Assembly: GCA_958295665.1 (NCBI GenBank)
Contig: OY282560.1
Span: 98,061,930 to 98,125,929, forward strand
Reading direction: 5' to 3'
From: Tipula vernalis
Taxonomy: Eukaryota > Arthropoda > Insecta > Diptera > Tipulidae
Length of the DNA stretch: 64,000 nucleotides
Shown here: in pieces, positions 12,280-20,851 of the stretch
How the letters are laid out: every line of letters begins with the position of its first letter
How positions within the stretch are numbered: position 1 is the first letter of the stretch
Position numbers and translations under genes: made by a program
The notes under the pieces: generated by a model
What the model saw: only the letters and a program-made list of their open reading frames with translations
Told to the model about the DNA's origin: nothing
Database searches by the model: none

Positions 12280-12474
12280 TTTAGTTAATTTTAAAATTAT
12301 TTCAATTGTCCATGGAAGTCACAAATACAACAATCTTTGTTTCTTCTTAGGAAAGCTGGTCATACACTTTCCAAATTAGGTTCTAAATTATTGCTCGAGT
12401 GGACGTGCAAAATAAAGTCACACTGTACATCAAATATAGTAGGACTCTAATAGGTCTACGATACTTTTTTCAAT

Positions 12475-12830
12475 ATTTGGTTGAATGTTAATTAATTCAT
12501 GTAATATCTAATACGCTACCGGTGATTAGACCTTTTTAAATGTGTTTTTATTACCACTAGAAGTATATTAGTATTTACGAACGATAATTCAACGATACCG
12601 ACTAATAGACAAAATTCTATTTATTTAATTATATGATTTTTAATATGTTCCGAAGATTGTAGTAAGAGAATTCAATCCAGCTTCGAACTGATGAGCTTAT
12701 GATTATGAAAAAATCAATCTTCCCATCAGGCCGCGGCGACTGGACTGATTATACCACAATTTACATTCTATATATACAGAATGTATTGTGCATTTAAGTA
12801 CTAGCGAATCATACTATCTCTTCGGTAATT
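12475..12830. repeat. dispersed repeat, rearranged copy (modules A and B)
   Basis: Two modules also present at 54.0-54.37 kb. Module B (12475-12595) is in reverse orientation relative to the 54 kb copy and carries the conserved box GCTACCGGTGATTAGACC. Module A (12636-12815) is in the same orientation and includes TTCCGAAGATTG, GCGGCGACTGGACTG and ACTAGCGAATCATACT. In the 54 kb copy the order is A then B, both forward, so one copy has been rearranged. No coding frame was found. Confidence 0.7.
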
Positions 12831-13240
12831 TTTTTGGAAGTAAAATTCTGTGGAGCAGCAATACTGTGATATTTACTCATTTTAGTCCATTTATTTATAT
12901 TTAGTAGATAGTTAAAACATGATAAATGAAATGAAATCCCGCAAAAAGTATTGAGAAGTGTCTGGACGAACCCAAATTTCCTTATAAATTAGGTAGTAAT
13001 ATGCTACTGTACAGGGCGGCTCACTTAACTTCACCCACCTATTCTATAGAACTCGAGAAATAAGCATTCCAGCCAGAAGAATTTCAACTTTTGGCCAGTG
13101 TTCCAACGATATACAGTTAAAAAAAAATTTCCGTTATTTTGAGCAGAAGGAGTCCTAAAAGATTTTACTGGTTTTCTTCAATTTGCAGCCTCTTCCCCAA
13201 AATCACAACTGGCATTTACCGTTTTCCATCTTCGATCTTT

Positions 13241-13289
13241 AAGAATTAGCTCAATTTATACATTTAATGTATAAATTGAGCTAATTCTT
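13241..13289. repeat. perfect 23-bp hairpin
   Basis: The arm at 13241-13263 (AAGAATTAGCTC then AATTTATACAT) is perfectly reverse-complementary to 13267-13289, with a 3-base loop (TTA). It sits just outside the left edge of the second 3.0 kb-type repeat copy. It could be the closed end of a foldback element or the mark of a hairpin-mediated break repair. Confidence 0.85.
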
Positions 13290-13304
13290 ATCTTTTGTGA
13301 CCTC

Positions 13305-14255
13305 CAAAAATAATGATTGGACCATGGTTCGAACACTTTGATAAATGTTGCTGAAATTTTCATTTAATAGTAAAAGCGTCAGATTCAAGGAATTGTAGGC
13401 TGTATTTATAGGCTGAAGGTAAGCCTTTGATTCTTTGCGTTTGGCACAGTCAATCCATATAAGACGATAATCGCTTAATGAGTCGGCTTTGACCGAATTT
13501 GCATAAAAATGATGGTTAGTGATGAGTTTTTACTTTGTATTAATTTTTTGTTGAATGTTAATTAATTTATGTAATTTCTAATATGCTACCGGTGATTAGA
13601 CCATTTTAAGTGTGTGTTCGATTAACACGAGAAATTACATGAATTAATTAACATTCAACAAAAAATTAATAAAAAGTAAAAATTTTCGTACACAGAAATA
13701 AAGCTGTGTGAATATCGTAAAGAAGAAAAATTGTAACAGAATTCATCTGTGATGAGAGTCTTAGTGATGAGGGTTAAAATATGGTACAATTGGAAAAAAG
13801 TTCGGCCATTGGTCCAAGTGGTGGAGTTTTTTGTAGCGCAACTACATATTCATTGGTGTTTGCTGTTTGGGAAATTATCTGATCCAATCTGAGCATCAAA
13901 GTCGCCGAGAAAAATTAATTCGATGGTTTTCGGACAGCGCTCAGTTGTAGTTTGATGTGTGAGGAGGGATATACATGGAGACAAAGAGAATTTCTCCTAC
14001 GGTTGGAATAGTTCCCTGGAGGCTCCTGTAATCAAGTTCGTCTGCTGAACGCTACAGCCATCAATCGAGTTTTTAAATAAAATTGTATCGATAACATTGC
14101 TCTTCCGATTGCTATTTAGTCAAGAGGCGTTCCAGTTTCGAAAGCAGAATGATTGAGGAATCTAAGCTGCGGATGGTTTTTAGTGGACTGGAGAAAAGGT
14201 GGTTTGATTTTGGTTCCGCAAAATAGAAACTGCGGATATTCTGCGCCGTACCTTC
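13305..14255 (-). mobile_element. decayed RTE-like LINE segment, copy 2
   Basis: Near-identical to 3036-3800 over most of its length: the same left edge, the AAGACGATAATCGCTTAATGAG block, and the GCGTTCCAGTTTCGAAAGCAG block at about 14127. It differs mainly by a nested insertion at 13527-13760 and by a few indels. No frame survives. Similarity to the endonuclease region of the LINE at 29.4-30.1 kb shows its source. Confidence 0.65.
13527..13760 (-). mobile_element. 234-bp SINE-like insertion flanked by 11-bp target duplication
   Basis: The 11-bp sequence TTAGTGATGAG occurs at 13516-13526 and again at 13761-13771. The related copy at 3 kb has the same sequence once, followed directly by GGTTAAAATATG, so it is the empty site. 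The insert contains an internal hairpin (arms near 13541-13577 and 13630-13670) and the TAGCATATTAGAAATTACAT/GGTCTAATCACCGGT box (reverse strand) shared with the 12.5 and 54.3 kb repeats. On the minus strand it ends in an A-rich run (ACAAAGTAAAAA), which favours a retroposed short element. Confidence 0.75.
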
Positions 14256-15739
14256 ACTTACGTAAATTAGTTTGGCTCACTTTTCGAAGCGGCCTGATAC
14301 TGGCCTTGTATTGAACGAACGAGTCGGGTTTTACGAAATTGGTTAATATTTTAGTGTACAGTTCTTAGAGAGTGTTCAATTATTGTGGCAGCATATCGGA
14401 CGGTGTGACAATGCTCTACTAGAGCCAAAGCTTCTTGAAGTAACTTAATAAAAGCAACACCGTAGCAAACCATTCATGCGCTGCACAACTTTAAGCTTTT
14501 TTTTTACCACCATTTTCCACCCCCTTCACAGGGACTTTTTTTGTTAAACTAAATTTATATTTTCTATAGTTAACAAAAATAATCAAGTGATCTGTGTGCT
14601 GTTTGCACAAGCATTTTGCCTTCATACTGTAGTAGAATGAAAATTTTTAATTAAAACAAATTTTTGAAGCATTATTTTAATTCGTTTTATAGCATAGAAG
14701 ATGGGGCTATACCGTTTGTATTTTACATTCTAAAATAAAATTTCTTTACTAGAAATTATGTGGCAGCCTTTCATTTTCAAACGGTACTTAATAAAAATTC
14801 AATAGAGTTCTCATTTTTAATAGTACACTGTACTTTGAATTTTGTTCCTTTTCTGATTTTTATTTTTCTCAACATGCCCTGTTCCTGTAATAAACCACCG
14901 AAGATCGTGCCTGTAACAATATAACTGTATCTATTAGATCATATTTTGATTAGAGTAATTCGAAAGTTTTTAAAATTCAGAGATTATTCACCTTCTGAGG
15001 TGATTGATTAATTTTAGCCGATTTTTTCGACTTAATCGTTTAATTTATAGTTACACTTAATTTGAGATTTTCAAAGTTCGCGAGATATCATATATATACT
15101 TAGTTTAGTTCTTAGAGAGGCAAAATTGTATCAAGGTAGTTAAACGCTGGATTGTTTGTGAAATTTATTCAATCTATTTTCCGATATAGAGGTCAATGAA
15201 ATTCGGCACGGCACGCCTTATAATTTCAAATTTATATTGTAATCCGCACACCGTGTAGTTTTATGTTTATTTAATTAAATGTGGTCAATTTGTATTTAAA
15301 TTACCTTAATAAAAATCGTAAAATATGACATTAAGATTCCATAATTCATTGCCTGATGAAATCGATTCGAAGTTATAATGACCAATTTTTGTATATATCG
15401 TTTTTGGCAGATGCGACTAAAATTTTTGATATCTACGTCTTTTCTATTATAATGGTTGTTGTACAATTTGCATGTTAGGCGCAGGTCATGAACATACTCG
15501 CATTTATAAAATGTTTAAATTTATAATATTTTGTTACCAATATATACACAGTATCCATGTCAAATTGGTTGGTGATGTGATACGATTGCCCATGAAATAG
15601 TTTTTATGCAAATTCCATACAAAACTAACGTTAATAGAATTTTAATTATACGATTGTTTTGTTATTTGTGTACAAAACAAATTTCCATCTCATATCTTGA
15701 CCTCGCGTTTATTTACGCGGGAAACTTTATCCATGTTAC
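14256..15739. other. unassigned AT-rich sequence
   Basis: Only short frames and AT-rich sequence. A GT dinucleotide run lies at about 15757-15770. Nothing recognised. Confidence 0.4.
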
Positions 15740-15963
15740 ATGTATGTTTGCGGCAATGTGTGTGTGTGTGTATGCATTCAACGCACCATAAACGCAAGTT
15801 TGGTTAATCAAGATGAAACGATTTTTTTTGCTGCTATAAATTGTGCGGATGAACAGATTAAAACGGAAATTGGTGACAGGTATAACCTAAAAATTCGAGT
15901 AGAATATAAATTATGCTAATTATTTACAGATTTCCTCTAGATATTTGTATTACATACAAATAA
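15740..15963 (+). CDS. candidate host 3'-terminal exons (unknown protein)
   Basis: An open frame from an ATG at 15740 (start uncertain; an upstream exon is possible) runs to 15879, where GACAG is followed by a GTATAA donor. A 50-bp intron (15880-15929) with a CTAAT branch-like site ends in TTATTTACAG. Joining keeps the frame open to a TAA at 15961-15963, and AATAAA follows at 15986-15991. The frame includes NQDETIFFAAINCADEQIK. I do not recognise the protein. Alternatives: unspliced read-through ending at TAA near 15918, or an acceptor at 15940. Evidence is splice logic plus composition only, so this is tentative. Confidence 0.3.
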
Positions 15964-16421
15964 TGTTGTGCAATCCATTATGAATAATAAAATTCTCACT
16001 GCTTTTAACGAGAATGAAGGTGTTAATTACAGTAATAAATCATAATTTTACACCTTTTCGCAATGATTTGAAAAGGATTTTTACGATGCTACCTCAGAAA
16101 TAGCAAAATCTATGCTTAATTACAATTTTACTTAAACGTTGATAGATTTGTGTGTAATTTTTAATATTTATTGAACAATTGCATAATCAAAGTAAAAATA
16201 TAAAGATTTTATATGTAGGCACCGCACCACATATAAAGGTTTTCGTCGAAAACCATTCCATGCACTTATCATTCGCTCGTAAATCATAAAGTTGTATTAT
16301 GCAATCAGCGATCAGACATTTGAGCGACAACATGCACTTTCTCGAATTTTTATTTTATTTTTTATAAATAAATAGTTATTACAACTCCTTTAGTAATTTT
16401 TCTTTCTTATTTTAATTCTTT

Positions 16422-16754
16422 ATGGCGGCACCTGTAGCTAAGACCACCGGGGTGACCGCCCTCTCCAGGAGACAGGTGAGGAGAAGGCGGGAAAGGGAGA
16501 GAAAGGCGTCAGGGGTTCCGCGGGGGAAGGTCTCACAAGGGCTTCCCCCGTGCAAGCCACTGCTTAGGCCTGGAGGCTCTCAGGCAGCGGGGGCCAGCAG
16601 AACGGCGATGGAGGATACTGGTCAGCTATCGGCCGGACAAAAGAAGCATGCGGGTGGTGGCGGTGCTGAAAAGGAGGCTGAGCAGGGCCTTAGAAGGGGC
16701 CTACGGACGTCCTTTGTCGTAGGTTTATCTGCCAAAACATTGGCATGGCTCTAA
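16422..16754 (+). pseudogene. ORF1 remnant of I/LOA-like LINE
   Basis: A 110-codon frame rich in Arg, Gly and Ala with a very basic start (SRRQVRRRRERERK). It is GC-rich compared with the flanking AT-rich DNA. It directly precedes the endonuclease frame of the same element and so is read as a shortened ORF1; the DUF4780-like core seen in the 1.7-2.4 kb copy is missing, so an internal deletion is likely. Confidence 0.5.
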
Positions 16755-17686
16755 TCCAGGAGCCATGGGTGATTGGTAACCAGATAAGAGGTATACCAAA
16801 TCAAGTGGGTAAGTTAATTTATCATAACGGAACTCAGAGTCCAAAAGCGGCTGTGTTGGCCAGTTCGCAAATTAATTTTATTCCCATTTCAGAGTTCATC
16901 TCCAGGGACTTGGTTGCAGTAATGGTGGAGGTACTGGGTGAAAGAGGAAAACAGGAGGCTATAATGGCCTTGGCCTACTTTCTTGGAGACTCAGAGTTAA
17001 TACCTCCACTTGACGTTAGGCGGCTCAAAGCTCATTGCAAGCGCAATGGGATGGCCTACATGATAGGATGTGATGCAAACGCGCACCACACGGTGTGGGG
17101 TAGCACGGACATCAATAATAGGGGTGAGTACCTTTTTGAATTTCTGATCTCAAATAATGTAGACATTGTCAATAGGGGAAGGAAACCTACTTTTATAAAT
17201 GCGATTAGGCAAGAGGTCCTAGATTTGACACTTGCTAGTCCGCATTTCAGCGATTTGGTCAAAAACTGGCATGTGTCTGAAGAGGCCTCATTATCGGATC
17301 ACTTGCACATCAGATTCAATTTGGCGGCTGAGACCATGCAGCGGCAGGAAATCAGAATTCCAAAACTGACCGACTGGGACTCTTATAGAGTCTCACTCGA
17401 ATCAGAAATGCCCTCGGTTGTGGGGAAAATAGAGTCTCCAAAGGGTTTGGAGATCTGTTCAAACCAGCTGCATAATTCTATACACTTGGCTTACGAGAAC
17501 AGCTGCCCAGTTAAGCGAAGAGAGTCCACAAAGATGATCCCTTGGTGGAACGGGACGGTGGGTAAACTGAGGAAAAAATCGGGAAGATTATTCAACAAGG
17601 CTAAACGCACCGGTGAATGGGGCGAGTATAAGATGGCCTTGACGGAATATAATCTCGAACTAAGGAGATCCAAAAGGGCTACCTAG
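16745..17686 (+). pseudogene. LINE ORF2 endonuclease, I/LOA-like
   Basis: A 313-codon frame with the endonuclease order ALIQEPWVIGNQIRG (catalytic Glu), VMVEVLG, MIGCDANAHHTVWGSTDINN (catalytic Asp/Asn and WGS), VLDLTLASPHF and LSDHLHIRFNL (final Asp-His). The C-terminal part (about residues 200-313) is the linker towards RT, with IPWWNGTVGKLRK. All catalytic positions visible in the domain are kept, but the frame ends in a TAG at about 17684 before RT. The product would nick target DNA. It belongs to the same lineage as the fragments at 1.1-1.6, 34.8-37.1 and 54.5 kb. Confidence 0.85.
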
Positions 17687-17713
17687 AGGAATTTCTGTGA
17701 GGGAATCAATGAA

Positions 17714-18740
17714 TTGCCCTCTGCAGCTCGTCTCCAGAAAGTCCTTTCCAGCGATCATTTAAATGGTTTAGGACTTCTCCAGAAGCAAGATGGGGGGTTC
17801 ACTGAAAACCGGAAGAATACCTTAGAGGTACTGTTAGAGACCCACTTTCCGGATTCAGTAGTGGTAGGAGCTCAAGAGGACTCGCATGATCCTTCAAGTG
17901 AGGTGGCCTATGCGCCTCACAGTAGGATCTGGAGTCTCTCTGGGAAAATTTTTACACCTAGCAAGGTGCGATGGGCTATTGGGTCTTTCAAACTTTTCAA
18001 ATCCGCTGGAGGGGATGGTATCTTTCCAGCTTTACTTCAAAAAGGTATTGAGGAAATACAGCTTGATCCAGATGTTTTGGGCAAGTCATGCTTTTAACTA
18101 TATTCCGAAACTGTGGAGGAAAGTAAATGTGGTCTTTATACCAAAGGGCGGGGGTCGTCCAGACACCCAGGCCAGGGCATATCGGACAATTAGCCTCACA
18201 TCGTTTCTATTGAAGACGATGGAAAAAATCCTGGACTATCTTATAAGAAGTGAGGTCCTTGGAAAGAATCCGCTGCATCGGGACCAGTTTGCATATCAAA
18301 CTGGTAAATCCACGGTTATGGCCCTTAGGGGTCTAGTCACGAGAATTGAAAAAGCAGTGACATATAAAGAAATTGCCCTTTGTGCCTTTATAGACATTGA
18401 GGGGGCGTTTGATAATACCTCCTATGGATCTATAGAGAGGGCAGAATTGGGAAAAAGGGTTCCGCTTTCTACAATTAGGTGGATCCGTTCTATGCTGGAA
18501 CATCGTGAGATCTGTCCCCAAGGAAGCGTACTATCTCCTCTTTTGTGGTCATTGGTTATTGACGGACTACTGGTCCTTCTGAGTAGCCATGGGTTTGATG
18601 TCCAGGGCTATGCGGATGGCTATCATAATCAGAGGCAAGTTTGATGAGGTCATTTCTGATCACATGCAAAATGCACTCAATATAATATGGCAGTGATGTT
18701 ACCAGGAAGGACTCAGTGTCAATCCAAGCAAAAGATCAAA
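17714..18740 (+). pseudogene. LINE ORF2 reverse transcriptase, I/LOA-like, truncated in the palm
   Basis: Two overlapping frames make up the RT. The first (17714-18097) has FKSAGGDGIFPALLQKG; the second (read from about 18060 to 18644) has NVVFIPKGG, AYRTISLTSFLLKTMEKIL, RDQFAYQTGKSTVMAL, CAFIDIEGAFDNTSY, PQGSVLSPLLWSLVIDG and a broken GYAD. Comparison with 54451-54716 shows that 5 bases are missing after 18058, which causes the first frameshift. A second deletion falls inside the YADD motif: after GYAD the frame shifts, and AIIIRGKFDEV continues one frame away. Soon after LSVNPSK (about 18730) the element ends, so the thumb and any RNase H are lost. Confidence 0.85.
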
Positions 18741-18865
18741 AACTGAACTGGAACCAACATTTGTATAATAATCTGTCAAGACTGAAATGAATAAAATGTG
18801 TCTCAGTTCATCGTGTGCGTTCGTAGTAAAACCAAGTAGTTTTTTTATTTTTCTCTTTCTATCAG

Positions 18866-19099
18866 TTCCTATACTGTGCGTTTATCAATCAGGCCAAGGC
18901 TTTGAATATTCAAAAGCTGCTGAATACTCTAGATCTTCTAGAGTTACTAAATTTGGATAGAACCCAGCAGATTATTTAAATAAGTTTGAGGTTGAAGCTA
19001 ATTTGAGTACATTACAGAACGGTGAGTTTGAAATGTGAATTTTAGTGCAAATTTAAAACTCAATTAATGCAGATTCAGCCGCTCTAATAATTCTTCATG
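18866..19099 (+). pseudogene. candidate host exons split by the LINE insertion
   Basis: A strong acceptor (TTTTTCTCTTTCTATCAG) precedes 18866. The exon ends at 19021 before GTGAGT. A 51-bp intron (19022-19072) ends in TTAATGCAG, and the second exon runs to 19099, where the LINE begins; after the LINE it resumes at 24096. One frame reads GFEYSKAAEYSRSSRVTKFG, one in-frame TAG, PADYLNKFEVEANLSTLQN, then across the intron DSAALIILHD, and on beyond the LINE to a TGA at 24122. I do not recognise the protein. The TAG plus the insertion suggest a dead gene or a pseudogene, or that the true frame differs. Confidence 0.35.
19086..19099 (+). repeat. target site duplication, left copy
   Basis: AATAATTCTTCATG, identical to 24082-24095. 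It marks the exact 5' border of the LINE at 19100. Confidence 0.9.
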
Positions 19100-19397
19100 C
19101 CCGTGTGGGGTTGGCTAGCTCCCCCATCGGGTGCCTCCCCAGGTGGCGGATAGGGGACCGCCCGCCAGATATGGCAGGTACCGGGGAAATCAAATACTCG
19201 GGGTGGACCAAAAGCTAGCACACCCAAGCTAAGGTGGCACTACATACGCCGATAGCTGCATGGCTAAGGGGATGCTTAGTCGCTAGTATGTGAACTCCGG
19301 TTTTGGCGACAATCGGTTTAAATCATAGCCTTCCTATGATAATGCAGAGCTCTGTCATAGGTGACCGTTTTTTCTCGTGCTACTCGTGGGAACAGAA

Positions 19398-20851
19398 ATG
19401 AAAAAAGATTTAACAAAAAAACCAACAGGAAAACAAATAGATGACGAACAGCTCACGGCTGTTACGATGAGAGCAGATAATGTGGTAAGCAATGACTTGG
19501 GGGTGAGTCACTCGAACCCAGATGAAGCCACAAGGGATGCTAGTATGGAGGAGATTGTTGAGGTTGAGGAGGCTCAGGCGCATCATAGCAGGGACGGTAA
19601 CCTTAAACAGAAAAAGAGGCATAATGAAGAGGATAGACTCCAGGAAACCTCAGAAATGAGGGAGTACATCAGAGAGATAAAAGAACAGGAGGATATCACC
19701 TTAAGCAAGGGGTGGGACCTCTTGAAACAAATGGGAAACGCGGTCAGGAGGCAGCCAAACACCAATATGATTGTTAAGAACGGCTTGAAAGAACTGGAGG
19801 AGATACTGGAAGTGGTAGCCACATACCGAGACAAATGGAAGAAGGCAGAAGCGGTGCTCTGCGAATCAGAGCGAGGGTTGCAGAGCACTCTAGAAACCAA
19901 CTCCCGAGGAGGCAGGAAACGAGGAAGAGAAGCATCTACCGAAGAATCTGAACGAGAGGTTAGAACCAAAATGGAGTTACCTTTGGGAAAGAACGAGGGA
20001 TGGCAATTGGTCGTCAATAAACAACAAAGGCAGGTCAATAAGCGCTCTGACAAGAAAACCAATACAGCATCGCCACAAGGGGATACTGTAGGAGGAAGAG
20101 ACAGAGAAAAAGGAAGCGGCCAAGCAAGCGAACGAAAAATAACGCGGTGGTTGTCAAACCGGCCGAGAAAAAAACGTACGCCGAGGTCCTTGGTGCTATT
20201 CGACAACACGTGTGTCCGGATAACCCGGAACATGAAATCAGGTCAATAAGGAAGACCACGGATGGAGGAGTGCTCCTTGAACTGGGCCGCGGTGTAAATC
20301 CCGGAAAGCTTAGGGATACTATCCAAGCGGCGGTTGGAGAGATCGGAGTGGTTCGCGGCCTGATACCTCGGTCGAAAGTCGAAGTTACTGATTTGGACAG
20401 CTTTACCACCGAAGAAGAAGTGACAGCGGCAATCAAGCGCGATTCTGGTGATATGGCAGGCGACGTCAAAGTAACGCTATTCAAAGCAGATAAGCGGGAA
20501 CAGAAAAAAGCGGTCATCGAACTAGATGATCTAGCTGCCAAAAAACGGCTTGACCAAGGGCGTATCAAGATTGGCTGGGTCTTCGGGCGCATTAGAGTGA
20601 GGACCGAGGTACAAAAATGCTTCAAGTGCCAAGGATATGGGCATATCAGGAGTAACTGCGCAGGTCCCGACCGCAGCAATAGCTGTTGGAAGTGTGGCGA
20701 AAGTGGGCATAAGGCTGCGGCGTGCGAGCTGCAAGCGAAATGTCATATATGCGTTGGGAAACCCGGTGGCAACAACCACGTACAGGGATCGGGCAGCTGC
20801 GAGACTTTCCAGGGGCTTTTGCGGCGAGCGAAGGAAAATAAACGTAGATGA
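19398..20851 (+). pseudogene. LINE ORF1 gag-like protein, one frameshift
   Basis: The first ATG (19398) opens a frame to 20249 with a lysine-rich start, a probable coiled coil (about residues 80-160, with EMREYIREIKEQEDITL and LKELEEILEVVATYRDKW) and a basic linker. From about 20100 the coding sense moves to the -1 frame, which carries VVVKPAEKKTYAEVLG and three zinc knuckles near the end: CFKCQGYGHIRSNC, CWKCGESGHKAAAC and a CHIC block. It ends at TGA 20849-20851. About 484 codons in total. The frame change falls in the purine-rich GGAGGAAGAGACAGAG stretch; one inserted or lost base is the simplest reading. The protein packages element RNA. Confidence 0.85.

Noticed and set aside
15757..15770. 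GT dinucleotide run
   Set aside because: Short ordinary microsatellite; noted only because it lies in the candidate exon and lowers confidence in that start.
16238..16254. Short perfect palindrome GGTTTTCGTCGAAAACC
   Set aside because: Eight-base stem only; expected by chance in 64 kb.
19583..20679. Long minus-strand frames opposite LINE ORF1
   Set aside because: Composition shadows of the GC-rich ORF1; no motif of their own.
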